From the NCBI GenBank assembly GCA_031399085.1, contig JANNOQ010000048.1:62001-126000 (forward strand): a DNA stretch of 64,000 nt, given 5' to 3'. Below, in pieces: positions 28,205 through 36,306 of this stretch. The notes beneath the pieces are model-generated. The model was not told where the DNA came from and searched no databases. It was given only the letters and a program-made list of their open reading frames with translations. A program made the translations under genes and the position numbers. Each line of letters opens with the position of its first letter. Within the stretch, counting starts at the first letter, position 1. The DNA is from R-RK-3 sp031399085 (lineage in GTDB: Bacteria; Pseudomonadota; Alphaproteobacteria; Rhizobiales; Rhodomicrobiaceae).

Positions 28205-28562
28205 GACGATTTTCCCAATAGTCTAATTTTCGTTTATAATTTTGGACGCAACCTAGCCCAGCGCTTTGCAAATGCGCTGACAATGTTTGGGCTTGCCCCA
28301 ATGCGCCTGAATACGACTCAATGAACTCGCATCTACCTTTAATTGTATTATTTAGCAATACAACTATAACGTGTAATTAAATTAATCGGAACGATGCATT
28401 CCGTTACGCCCAAGGATTTCCCCGGCGCATCTCAGCCGCGATTGGCGGCCATTGGCTAACGTCCTCATACAGACAAATTTAACAACAGCTTCAATCATTC
28501 CCTAATAGGTGGGGGTTAAACCATTAGAGTGACAGTTTCTGCGCCAAAGGAGAGCGGTCGCA
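28205..28562. promoter_or_regulatory. AT-rich divergent regulatory region with a palindrome at 28343-28363
   Basis: This 358-bp spacer lies between two divergently transcribed receiver genes and is clearly richer in A and T than its flanks. It contains a perfect inverted repeat, ttgtatt (28343-28349) and aatacaa (28357-28363), around a 7-base centre, a plausible operator. The stretch just before the plus-strand gene ends in AAAGGAGAG, its ribosome site. No regulator family could be assigned to the palindrome. Confidence 0.4.
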
Positions 28563-28982
28563 ATGAAATCACTGCAACGGATCACCTTTGTCGATGATGA
28601 GCCTGATATTCGCGAGATCGTGCAGCTTTCGCTCGAACAATTGGGCGGCTTCACGATGCATCTTTGCGAAAGTGGCCCTCAGGCGCTGGAAACGGCGCCA
28701 ATATTTCATCCCGATCTCTTTTTGCTAGATGTGATGATGCCGGGCATGAACGGCATTCAGACCTTCCGGCGCCTCAAAGAGATCCCCGAAATCGCCGGCA
28801 CACCGATCGTGTTTATGACAGCCAAGGCGCAGACGCACGAAATCGAGCGATATCATTCGCTAGGGGCTGCCGGCGTCATTCAAAAGCCGTTCAATCCGCT
28901 CACTTTGCCGGCTGACATCCAGGCAATCTGGGCAAGATCTCAATGCGAAAACCGGTGTGCTGAGGGTGCAGGACAAACTTAA
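28563..28982 (+). CDS. Stand-alone receiver-domain response regulator
   Basis: A 139-residue single REC domain. The acidic pocket is VDDEPD (Asp11, Asp12), the phospho-acceptor is Asp56 in LLDVMMPGMNG, and Thr86 (FMTAKA) and Lys108 (IQKPF) complete the active site. There is no DNA-binding or enzymatic output domain, so it probably works through protein contacts or as a relay element. GGAG lies 9 bases before the ATG. The HPt gene begins 26 bp before its stop, so the two are translationally coupled and likely exchange phosphate. No cognate kinase is adjacent. Confidence 0.92.
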   Translation: MKSLQRITFVDDEPDIREIVQLSLEQLGGFTMHLCESGPQALETAPIFHPDLFLLDVMMPGMNGIQTFRRLKEIPEIAGTPIVFMTAKAQTHEIERYHSLGAAGVIQKPFNPLTLPADIQAIWARSQCENRCAEGAGQT

Positions 28983-29316
28983 TCAGCTAATCGAGAAGCA
29001 TTGCGAGACCGTCAAGCGCAGTGCGGAAGCTCTCGGCGCTATCTTGATGCGGGTCGAGGATGGCAGCATGCCGCCGCGCGCCGGCATTGAGGAGGCCGAA
29101 GCGCTGGCACACCAGCTCAAAGGCGGCAGCGGCACAATCGGTTTTCACGAGATCAGCCGGGCGGCGGCAGCGCTGGACGATCATTTGAAAACTTTGTGCG
29201 CCGCGCAGGACACCGTCATCATCGCAGGGATGGGCAAAGCCGCGGCTTTATTCGTCGAACTTGCGCATGCCGCCAATACCGCGCGCCCTCGCTCCTCCGC
29301 GCTTTACGCCGCCTGA
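28957..29316 (+). CDS. Histidine phosphotransfer (HPt) protein
   Basis: A small helical protein of about 119 residues with the HPt signature EALAHQLKGGSGTIGF; His52 is the expected phospho-acceptor. HPt proteins shuttle phosphate between receiver domains without catalysis of their own. The frame opens with GTG at 28957 and another GTG at 28965 is possible; both lie inside the receiver gene. With the stand-alone receiver before it and the REC/zinc-ribbon protein divergent, it is the natural bridge of a local phosphorelay. That role is inferred from position. The C-terminus (ARPRSSALYAA) shows no known motif. Confidence 0.85.
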   Translation: MLRVQDKLNQLIEKHCETVKRSAEALGAILMRVEDGSMPPRAGIEEAEALAHQLKGGSGTIGFHEISRAAAALDDHLKTLCAAQDTVIIAGMGKAAALFVELAHAANTARPRSSALYAA

Positions 29317-29402
29317 CGGCGTAAGATTTGCATTTTATGAATGAAAATTTTGACGGTCTTTTCGGCAGGCGCTCCGCGTCTGGCGTCCGGTGCTTGGCGG
29401 GT

Positions 29403-29951
29403 TCAGGGAAAGCGGAGAATCTGGGCGCGCTCGACATTACGTGAGATCGCCGCCTTGGCATCGACGCCCGCCGCAGTCGACACGCCATATTGGGAGGCGA
29501 TGACACTGCGAATGACGCATCCAAAAAAACCCTCGGCGGTTTGCGGGACGACCGCCGCCTCCTGCATCACGCGCGCGATCATGTCGTAGGCAGCGGTCCA
29601 AGCATCCTTAACTTCGGTGGTGTATTCGGAGCCGAGCAGCCGGCTCAACATCGCCAGCAGCGCCTCACCGACGGCGTCGTAATGCTCATCGACGACGTCG
29701 TAGGACATATGTCTGCGGCCCAGTTCGACTACTTCCTGAGAAATGGCGTCCACCTTATCCAGCGCTTTAATGATGATCGACAGCATTTGCATAAATTTCA
29801 GCTTATGCTGCGCCATATCGTCTGGAAAAAGCTGGCGAAATTCGGACGAAAGGCGGAACAGCTCATCGTAGAATATGCTACTGGCCTGCAAGGATTGCGG
29901 GGCGATGCGCTTAAAACTATCCTGCACGATTTTAATCTGCGTCGGCGTCAT
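29403..29951 (-). CDS. Single-domain globin with a C-terminal extension
   Basis: A haem globin of the Vitreoscilla haemoglobin / flavohaemoglobin type without a reductase domain. The conserved start MTPTQIKIVQDSF, the CD-corner Phe in LFPDDM (Phe42) and the proximal His81 in LGRRHMSYDVVDEHY are present. The globin fold ends near residue 135; a further 47 residues (from about VVPQTAEGFFG to the end) match nothing I recognise. It may bind O2 or NO as a sensor or scavenger. The longer start at 30008 has a G-rich ribosome-like site, but 29951 fits family alignment better; the choice is open. It is convergent with the HPt gene. Confidence 0.88.
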   Translation of the reverse strand: MTPTQIKIVQDSFKRIAPQSLQASSIFYDELFRLSSEFRQLFPDDMAQHKLKFMQMLSIIIKALDKVDAISQEVVELGRRHMSYDVVDEHYDAVGEALLAMLSRLLGSEYTTEVKDAWTAAYDMIARVMQEAAVVPQTAEGFFGCVIRSVIASQYGVSTAAGVDAKAAISRNVERAQILRFP

Positions 29952-30400
29952 TGCCGTTCGCACGATAAAAATATAACCGCCATATTGGGCGAGGCGAAGC
30001 TTACTCATGATCTGTTCCCCCCCTGAGAGAGTCAGTCGTCGTATTCATTACAGATGTGAAGGGGGCGTTCAAGCATAAGTCGAATATTTAAGATTTAAAT
30101 GTGTTATTACCTATATTTAATTCAATATAAATTAGCCAGAAGATTGATCTTGAAATACAAGCGAATGCGAAATCATCGAACACTAAGTCGAGGCTCAATT
30201 TCGGATGCGATTTGCCAAATAACCTTAATCTCCACCAAAGCGTATCAGGGCTTTAGCAAATAAGGGAAGCACGATTTGAAATGATAAGTATGTTTGCAAT
30301 ATGCATATTGATCATAGATTATGGACGACTTCCTAGATAGGGAAATACGTAGTATTCCGTATCAACGAAAAAACTGAAGCCGCCAGCTTTCCCGCGTGCG
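29952..30400. other. AT-rich intergenic region between globin and lepA
   Basis: About 450 bp (390 bp if the globin starts at 30008) of low-GC DNA with no supportable gene. It should hold the globin promoter on the minus strand. TTGAT sequences occur near 30144 and 30308 but neither is paired as a full TTGAT-N4-ATCAA FNR/NnrR-type box. An ATACG-N8-CGTAT inverted repeat lies at 30345-30362. Nothing here can be assigned with confidence. Confidence 0.45.
30368..30389 (-). terminator. Weak candidate terminator downstream of lepA
   Basis: On the minus strand a short AAGC-TGGCG-GCTT hairpin is followed three bases later by TTTTTT. The 4-bp stem is short, so this is only a candidate. Confidence 0.3.
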
Positions 30401-32254
30401 CTAATTCTCATCCATCTTCAACGCCGCGATGAACGCCTCCTGCGGGATCTCCACCCGCCCGAATTGGCGCATCTTCTTCTTGCCCTCCTTCTGCTTATCG
30501 AGCAGCTTGCGCTTGCGGGAGATATCGCCGCCATAGCATTTGGCGGTCACGTCCTTGCGCATTGCGGAAATCGTTTCGCGCGCGACGATGCGCCCGCCAA
30601 TCGCCGCCTGGATCGGGATTTGGAACAGATGGCGCGGGATGAGTTCTTTCAGCTTCTCGCACATCACCCGGCCGCGCTGCTGCGAGCGCGAGCGGTGCAC
30701 GATCATGGACAGCGCATCGACCGGCTCGGCATTGACGAGGATCGACATTTTGACGAGGTCGCCGGGTTCATAGCCGATGATCTGGTAGTCGAATGAGGCA
30801 TAGCCGCTGGTCACCGATTTCAGCCGGTCGTAAAAATCGAACACCACCTCGTTGAGCGGCAGTTCGTACACCACCATGGCGCGGCTGCCGGCATAGGAGA
30901 GATCTTTCTGGCGTCCGCGCCGGTCCTCGCAAAGCTTCAGGATCGAGCCGAGATATTCGTCGGGCACGAGGATCGTAGCCTTGATCCACGGCTCTTCGAT
31001 GCGGGCAATCTTCATCACATCCGGCATGTCGGCGGGGTTATGCATCTCCTGCGTCGTGCCGTCGGTCATGCTGAGATGGTAGATGACGCTCGGCGCGGTG
31101 GTGATCAGGTCGATGTTGAATTCGCGCTCGAGCCGCTCGCGAACGATTTCGAGATGCAAGAGGCCGAGAAAGCCGCAGCGGAAGCCGAAGCCGAGCGCGG
31201 CGGAGGTTTCCATCTCATATTGGAAGGAGGCGTCGTTCAAGCGCAGCTTGCCCATTGCCTCGCGCAAATCTTCGAATTGCGACGAATCCACCGGAAACAG
31301 ACCGCAGAAAACCACCGGCTGGGCGTCCTTGAAGCCGGGCAGCGCTTGTTTCGCCGGGCGCTTCTCGTCGGTGATGGTGTCGCCGACGCGGGTGTCGGCC
31401 ACTTCCTTGATGGCGGCGGTGAAGAAGCCGATCTCGCCGGTGGCCAGGCTGTCGCGGATTTCCGATTTCGGGCGGAAAATGCCGACGCGGTCGACCAGAT
31501 AGCTGCCGCCGGTCGCCATCAGCTTGACGCGCTGCCCCTTGGACATCTTGCCGTCCACCACGCGAACGAGCACGACGACCCCGAGATAGGCATCGTACCA
31601 GCTATCGACGAGCATGGCTTTGAGCGGGGCTTCAGGGTCGCCTTTCGGGGCGGGGAGCCGGTGGACGATGGCCTCCAGGACCTCAGCGACGCCGAGGCCG
31701 GATTTGGCCGAAATTTCCAGCGCTTCGGAAGCGTCCAGCCCAATCACATCCTCGATCTGCTGGCGCACCCGGTCCGGCTCGGCGGCGGGCAGATCGATCT
31801 TGTTGAGGACGGGGACGATCTCGTGATTATTGTCGAGCGCCTTATAGACATTGGCGAGCGTCTGCGCCTCGACGCCCTGGCTGGCGTCCACCACCAGCAG
31901 CGAGCCTTCGCAGGCGGCGAGCGACCGGCTGACTTCATAGGTGAAGTCCACATGGCCGGGCGTGTCGATCAGATTGAGCTGATAATCGAGGCCGTCGCGG
32001 GCGCGATAGTCCAGCCGCACGGTCTGCGCCTTGATGGTGATGCCGCGCTCGCGCTCGAGATCCATCGAGTCGAGCACCTGAGCCTTCATCTCACGCGCCG
32101 AGAGGCCGCCGCAAAGCTGGATCAGCCGGTCGGCCAGGGTCGATTTCCCATGGTCGATATGGGCGACGATGGAGAAATTGCGGATACGCGATTGCGGCGG
32201 CGCGTCCGCTTTCGTGGCCGCCGCAGACGTTACAGTTGGGCTCGGTGTGCTCAT
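30401..32254 (-). CDS. lepA: Translation factor LepA (elongation factor 4)
   Basis: A 617-residue GTPase that acts on stalled or maturing ribosomes. G1 is IVAHIDHGKSTLADRL, G3 LIDTPGHVDFTYEV and G4 VLNKIDLP. The LepA-specific C-terminal domain is present with the family ending CYGGDISRKRKLLDKQKEGK and FGRVEIPQEAFIAAL. The N-terminus has a short extra Ala/Thr-rich tail (about 20 residues) before the G domain. Length and motif order are normal and no defect is visible. Confidence 0.97.
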   Translation of the reverse strand: MSTPSPTVTSAAATKADAPPQSRIRNFSIVAHIDHGKSTLADRLIQLCGGLSAREMKAQVLDSMDLERERGITIKAQTVRLDYRARDGLDYQLNLIDTPGHVDFTYEVSRSLAACEGSLLVVDASQGVEAQTLANVYKALDNNHEIVPVLNKIDLPAAEPDRVRQQIEDVIGLDASEALEISAKSGLGVAEVLEAIVHRLPAPKGDPEAPLKAMLVDSWYDAYLGVVVLVRVVDGKMSKGQRVKLMATGGSYLVDRVGIFRPKSEIRDSLATGEIGFFTAAIKEVADTRVGDTITDEKRPAKQALPGFKDAQPVVFCGLFPVDSSQFEDLREAMGKLRLNDASFQYEMETSAALGFGFRCGFLGLLHLEIVRERLEREFNIDLITTAPSVIYHLSMTDGTTQEMHNPADMPDVMKIARIEEPWIKATILVPDEYLGSILKLCEDRRGRQKDLSYAGSRAMVVYELPLNEVVFDFYDRLKSVTSGYASFDYQIIGYEPGDLVKMSILVNAEPVDALSMIVHRSRSQQRGRVMCEKLKELIPRHLFQIPIQAAIGGRIVARETISAMRKDVTAKCYGGDISRKRKLLDKQKEGKKKMRQFGRVEIPQEAFIAALKMDEN

Positions 32255-32344
32255 GGGGGGATAGATAATGTAAAAGCTGCGGCGCGCAAAGGCCTTCCGC
32301 TCGGAAACGGCGGCGGCGCAAGATGTCTCACAACGAGTTCTTCC

Positions 32345-32640
32345 TTATTCGCCGTCGCGCTTGAGCCATTGGCTCGGTTCGCTGTGCAGATGCGCGACGG
32401 CGACGATGACAAGGCCGCCGGGTTTCGCGCGGTAGATCAGCCCGTAGGGAAAGCGATGCAGACGGCAGCGCCGCGTGTTTTCGCTCAGTTGATGCCAGGC
32501 GTCTGGAAACGCCGCTAAGCGCGCCAAGGCGGCCTCAACCTCATCGAGAAACCTGTCGCCGATGCCTATGCTCTGCGCGTCGTAATGGCTGTCGCCTCAG
32601 CTAAATCCTTTTCGGCGGCCAGCGCAAACCGCAGGTTCAT
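32345..32640 (-). pseudogene. ParE/RelE-type toxin, frameshifted
   Basis: Reading from the ATG at 32640 gives MNLRFALAAEKDLAEATA, typical of a ParE-like toxin N-terminus, but this frame reaches a stop after 24 codons. The neighbouring frame continues the family pattern, HYDAQSIGIGDRFLDEVEAA, then LARLAAFPDAWHQLSENTRR and RFPYGLIYRAKPGGLVIVAV to the stop at 32345. One base missing near 32585-32593 explains both halves. The start overlaps the antitoxin stop by 4 bp as in intact modules. Either the toxin is inactivated or there is a sequencing error. Confidence 0.8.
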
Positions 32641-32867
32641 GAACCGCGTAAGCGGCGCAGCTCCGCGACGGCCTCTGCGGCGTCGCGCACCGGCATATCT
32701 CCTTCGCCGATAGACTTTAGGCGTCGCTCAGCTTCCTGTGCCCATAAGGCATCAAGTCGGGGATCGGGCGCGTCGAGGCTGGCGAGCAGATCGTCAACAA
32801 GCTCAGCCCGTTCGGCGACCGTCAGCTTTCGCGCCTCCAGGCTCAGATGCTTCAATCTTTCGTTCAT
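32637..32867 (-). CDS. Addiction-module antitoxin (Unstab_antitox family)
   Basis: A 76-residue acidic helical protein, MNERLKHLSLEARKLTVAER onward, with the family core LTVAERAELVDDLLASLD. This is the small putative addiction-module component that precedes ParE/RelE toxins. The frame is intact and overlaps the toxin start by 4 bp. Since the downstream toxin is frameshifted, the antitoxin is probably an orphan that persists without a poison to neutralise. Upstream (32868-33009) there is a 142-bp gap with no gene. Confidence 0.85.
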   Translation of the reverse strand: MNERLKHLSLEARKLTVAERAELVDDLLASLDAPDPRLDALWAQEAERRLKSIGEGDMPVRDAAEAVAELRRLRGS

Positions 32868-33009
32868 GGGTGGTGTTTCTGTGTTGCAGGAATGGCAACG
32901 CCTTCTATCCCTTGATCCTACTGCTTGTGCCGCAGAACCGCATCAAGAAAGCGGCCGACGCAAAGATTGCGCATCGCTTGCCTTCGGCGAGATGTAAAGA
33001 AGTAAGGTT

Positions 33010-34548
33010 TCAGGGGGTAATCGTCCTGGCAACCCGGAAACCCAAAATGTCGCCGCGGCTCGAAGGGCCGTTCCTGCTGCGGAAGGCCGAGCGGAGCGGC
33101 CGAGGATCGTCTACCCAGGAACCGCCGCGAATAACACGGAGACCACAATCTCCGGTTGGTTCCGCCGCGCTTCCATCCCTTGGTGTATTCTTGTAACTGT
33201 CCGCATAGCAATCCTGGACCCACTCCCAGACATTGCCGTGCACATCGTGAAGTCCCCAGCCGTTCGGCTTCTTCTGGCCGGCCGGATGCGTCTTTGCGCC
33301 TGAGTTGGATGTAAACCAGCCATAATCGCCAAGCGCTGACTCACTGTCGCCGAAGGAATAGCGCGTTTGCATATCCGCGCGCGCGGCATATTCCCATTCC
33401 GCTTCGCTCAGCAGCCGATAAGCGTGGCCAGTTTTTTTGCTTAGCCAAGGCAGATATTCCTTGGTGATCTCGTCCCAGCTCACATTGATCACAGGCTGGT
33501 TGCCGCGTCCCCAGTTCTGATCGGCCGGCTTCTGTTTGCACCCGCCTGCATCGACGCAGGCGTCCCATTCCGCGAATGTCACCTCGAACTTGCCGACGGC
33601 GAAGTCTTTGCCGATCTTCACCGGCACGGGCTTGCCGCCCTTGCCCGGCGTGTCGTCTTCATCCTCGTCGTACTCGGTGCGGCCTGTCTCGTCAGAGGGC
33701 GATCCCATCAGGAAGTCGCCTTTAGGCGCGACGACCATCGCGGGGCCGCATATTTGATTGCCGCCGTCTTTCCAGCAGTCCTTAAAACTCTCGCCCGAAC
33801 CCGGCTTGACGCATTGCACGGCGCCCCCGGCGAGGCTCACCGCAACCCCATCGCACGAAGGCGGCTTGGGCGCAGCGGGCGGTTCCGTTGGAATGCCCAC
33901 CGCCACGTCCTTGCCCTGTTTCCCCACTTGCGGCGCGCCTTGCACGCCGCCATCCGTCCAGCCGATTGTCAGTGCCTGCACGCGGTCCGCGCGGCCTGGA
34001 TGGGTCACGCTCGCCTGCTCCGGGCTGATGTCGATGATCGCGGCCTCGGTCTGTTGCAGCGTCGCGCCCATCCTGCGCAGGACAAAACCAGCGAAACGAT
34101 CGGCCTCCAACTCGAACTCATGAAAGCGGCCATTCGTCTCGACATGAAAGGCGAGATGATGCCCTAGCTCATGGGCGAGGACAAAGAGCAGCGACCAATA
34201 ATCACCGGTCCGCTGATTGAGCCTCTGCATGAAGGTGGCATTGTAGAATATGAATCGTTCAAAGGTTTTGCCATCGATGCCAGCCTCGGCGGCGCTTGTC
34301 TGCGCGGTTGCCCGCAAGACGATGCGGTCGCTCATGGAATTCAGGCCAACGGCAAACAGGATACGGTCGAGTTGCTGGCGCGCTTCGGCGTCGGACTGAA
34401 AGCTGCGTGCAATGCGGCTGACCCCGTCCAGCGTGTGAAAACTACGCAGATTGCGCTCGACCGAATGATCGCGAATAAACTGCGCATTTGCCGCAATGGG
34501 GCAAAAAGCAAGACATGAAAGCCAGATGAGACTTCGGATGGTCAGCAT
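33010..34548 (-). CDS. Secreted fusion of an M48-like metalloprotease and a SUMF1/FGE-like domain
   Basis: A 512-residue exported protein. A signal peptide (MLTIRSLIWLSCLAFCPIAA, likely cleaved after ANA) leads into a metallopeptidase domain with zinc motif HELGHH (His126, Glu127, His130) and the downstream EAD (Glu148-Asp150) of M48-like gluzincins. A Pro-rich linker follows, then from about residue 270 a formylglycine-generating-enzyme-type fold: GDFLMGSPSDE, FEVTFAEWDACVDAGGC, LLSEAEWEYAAR, DVHGNVWEWVQDCY, VIRGGSWVDDP. In true FGE the RGGSW segment is followed by two catalytic Cys; here it continues DDPRPLRSAF without them, so formylglycine synthesis is unlikely. The start at 34548 gives a clean signal peptide. 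Confidence 0.82.
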   Translation of the reverse strand: MLTIRSLIWLSCLAFCPIAANAQFIRDHSVERNLRSFHTLDGVSRIARSFQSDAEARQQLDRILFAVGLNSMSDRIVLRATAQTSAAEAGIDGKTFERFIFYNATFMQRLNQRTGDYWSLLFVLAHELGHHLAFHVETNGRFHEFELEADRFAGFVLRRMGATLQQTEAAIIDISPEQASVTHPGRADRVQALTIGWTDGGVQGAPQVGKQGKDVAVGIPTEPPAAPKPPSCDGVAVSLAGGAVQCVKPGSGESFKDCWKDGGNQICGPAMVVAPKGDFLMGSPSDETGRTEYDEDEDDTPGKGGKPVPVKIGKDFAVGKFEVTFAEWDACVDAGGCKQKPADQNWGRGNQPVINVSWDEITKEYLPWLSKKTGHAYRLLSEAEWEYAARADMQTRYSFGDSESALGDYGWFTSNSGAKTHPAGQKKPNGWGLHDVHGNVWEWVQDCYADSYKNTPRDGSAAEPTGDCGLRVIRGGSWVDDPRPLRSAFRSRNGPSSRGDILGFRVARTITP

Positions 34549-34650
34549 TCGGACGCACCCAACATTACGTGCTGAAATCGCTGTTCTGATCAATCGGACC
34601 GATTTGCAATTCTGCCCCCGCAGCATTTCCTAGCAGGCCTAGCACTTGCG

Positions 34651-35340
34651 TTATGACACCCCGGGTAGCGATGGCACGCCGAATAGCCAGACATGCAAAT
34701 ACAGCATCAGCGCCCATAGCAACGCGCCGAGACCGATCCGCCACCAACCGATCTCGCTAAGGCTGATCCTGGCCCGCCCTTGCAGCGCGGCGACAAAGGG
34801 CACGAACGACGTTTTCGCCGTGAACCGGCTCCAACTCGCGCCATAGGTCGCGGCTTTACGGCGTTCCTGCAGCACCGCGCCGCCGACGGCCGTCAGCGCG
34901 AACAGCCCGTAGAACCAGAGGCCGCGCCAATTCGGCTGGCTGATGAGATGCGCGATGCCCCACAGGCCAAAACTCCACATCAGCGGGTGGCGGGTGACGG
35001 CGAAAATGCCCTGGCCGACATCCGGGCGGTCAAGCAGCTTGCCGCCTTGCGGAAGCGTCGGGTTGGGCGATGAGAGGCCGCCGACGAACAGGATCGCCGC
35101 CAGCAGCATGATCGCGGCCTTCAGCCACGGCCACCAGCCCGGATAGCTCCACGCCGCCGCATCGTAGGGCGTGCCGTTGAACGCGTTCACCCACCACCAA
35201 ATGGCGGCGAGCGACAGAAGCGAATAGACCCCGATATAAGCCCCTTCGCCCATCGCGCCGACCGCCGTCTGCCGCAGCGGCGTGGCCGGTACGGCGTGGA
35301 TGCCCAGGAACACCAAACCCGCAAGCGCAAGCATTTCCAT
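34651..35340 (-). CDS. nnrU: NnrU family integral membrane protein
   Basis: A 229-residue polytopic membrane protein with about six helices. It carries the NnrU family pattern GIFAVTRHPLMWSFGLWG, in which RHPxxW resembles the isoprenylcysteine methyltransferase-like superfamily. NnrU was named from denitrification clusters in rhizobia, but no nitric-oxide or nitrite reductase gene lies here, so a denitrification role is not supported locally. The start is at the ATG before MLALAGLVFLGIHAVPATPL. It is divergent from the DUF1289 gene. Confidence 0.88.
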   Translation of the reverse strand: MEMLALAGLVFLGIHAVPATPLRQTAVGAMGEGAYIGVYSLLSLAAIWWWVNAFNGTPYDAAAWSYPGWWPWLKAAIMLLAAILFVGGLSSPNPTLPQGGKLLDRPDVGQGIFAVTRHPLMWSFGLWGIAHLISQPNWRGLWFYGLFALTAVGGAVLQERRKAATYGASWSRFTAKTSFVPFVAALQGRARISLSEIGWWRIGLGALLWALMLYLHVWLFGVPSLPGVS

Positions 35341-35437
35341 CGCTTCCCCCTATGCACGATTGCCGCTCACAATAATCCTTTTCCGGCGCGTGAGAAGACG
35401 CGGCGTTGTTGATCCCCGGCCCGGCGCGGCTTATGTG

Positions 35438-35776
35438 ATGGTGGAGACCACATCGGCGGGCGCAACCAGCAAGGACCAGGCGTTGGACAAGCACCGAAAG
35501 ATCCCCTCGCCCTGCATCGACGTCTGCGAGGACATTCGCGGCATCTGCATCGGCTGCGGGCGGACGAAGAAGGATAAGAAGGCTTGGAAGAAGGCCAAGA
35601 CCGAAGCGGAGCAGCTTGCGCTTCTTAACGACTGCGTGGAGGGTTCCGCACGAATCGGAACCCAGGGCTTGTGGCTGCGGGAATATCGGCTGAAATGCTT
35701 GAAAAAAGGAGCGGAGTGGCCGCTCGACACCCTGCAAGCGGTCGTCCCGCAGTCAACCATTGACCGGTTAAAATAG
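35438..35776 (+). CDS. DUF1289 Cys-rich protein
   Basis: A 112-residue protein with the DUF1289 signature SPCIDVCEDIRGICIGCGRT, four cysteines likely to bind a metal or Fe-S cluster, followed by a Lys-rich helix (KKDKKAWKKAKTEAEQ). Most family members are about 60-80 residues; here a further 40 residues (from CVEGSARIG) include a fifth and sixth Cys. The ATG at 35438 is used because earlier in-frame codons overlap the divergent nnrU start and do not match the family. Function unknown. Confidence 0.75.
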   Translation: MVETTSAGATSKDQALDKHRKIPSPCIDVCEDIRGICIGCGRTKKDKKAWKKAKTEAEQLALLNDCVEGSARIGTQGLWLREYRLKCLKKGAEWPLDTLQAVVPQSTIDRLK

Positions 35777-35816
35777 TTCCGGCGCCAAGTAAGGCGCAGC
35801 CAAATGTTCCGCCCGA

Positions 35817-36290
35817 TCAAGCGCTCAAATGGGCGCGCAACATCCAGGCGAATTTATCGTGCGCCTCGGCGCGGCCAATCGCGAAATCATTGGTGACAAT
35901 GTCGCCATGCTGCTCGGCCAGTTCAGCCAGAGCGCGCAGCGTGGCGGACAGCGTTTCCTCGTCGCTTTTCAGCGTCTCGATCATTTGCTGGGCGGAGATA
36001 TGGGCGTCGGTTTCGACGATGGAGCTGCGTTTTAGGAATTCGCCATAGCGGCCGTCAGCATGGCCCTCCATTGCCTTGATGCGCTCGGCGATCGCGTCCT
36101 GAGCGTCGAAATGATCCCGATAGATCGTCTCGAACAAAGCGTGCAGCGACCCGAACGACATGCCCGTCACATTCCAATGGAAGCTTTGCGCCTTGATCGT
36201 CCCGATGGCTGTTTCAGCAAGCGATTGATGCAAGCCCTCGATAATCTCCGCCTTGGGATTCGGGGCGATTTTAACCTGGATGTTCTTCAT
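35817..36290 (-). CDS. dps: Dps-type ferritin (DNA-protecting protein)
   Basis: A 157-residue Dps, a dodecameric mini-ferritin that oxidises and stores iron using peroxide and shields DNA. The inter-subunit ferroxidase ligands are in AQSFHWNVTGMSFGSLHALF and IYRDHFDAQDAIAERIKAM (His, Asp, Glu). The ATG at 36290 has GGAG six bases upstream; an ATG at 36302 lies on that ribosome site and is rejected. A hypothetical gene ends 16 bp upstream on the same strand, and mbfA, an iron exporter, is divergent a little further on, giving a small iron-homeostasis neighbourhood. Confidence 0.94.
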   Translation of the reverse strand: MKNIQVKIAPNPKAEIIEGLHQSLAETAIGTIKAQSFHWNVTGMSFGSLHALFETIYRDHFDAQDAIAERIKAMEGHADGRYGEFLKRSSIVETDAHISAQQMIETLKSDEETLSATLRALAELAEQHGDIVTNDFAIGRAEAHDKFAWMLRAHLSA

Positions 36291-36306
36291 GATTAGCTCC
36301 ATTTAT

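Noticed and set aside
30009..30360. FNR/NnrR-type box upstream of the globin
   Set aside because: TTGAT half-sites occur but none is paired with ATCAA at the required spacing.
34651..35340. Denitrification locus suggested by nnrU
   Set aside because: No nitrite, nitric oxide or nitrous oxide reductase genes are in the window; NnrU-like proteins are widespread.
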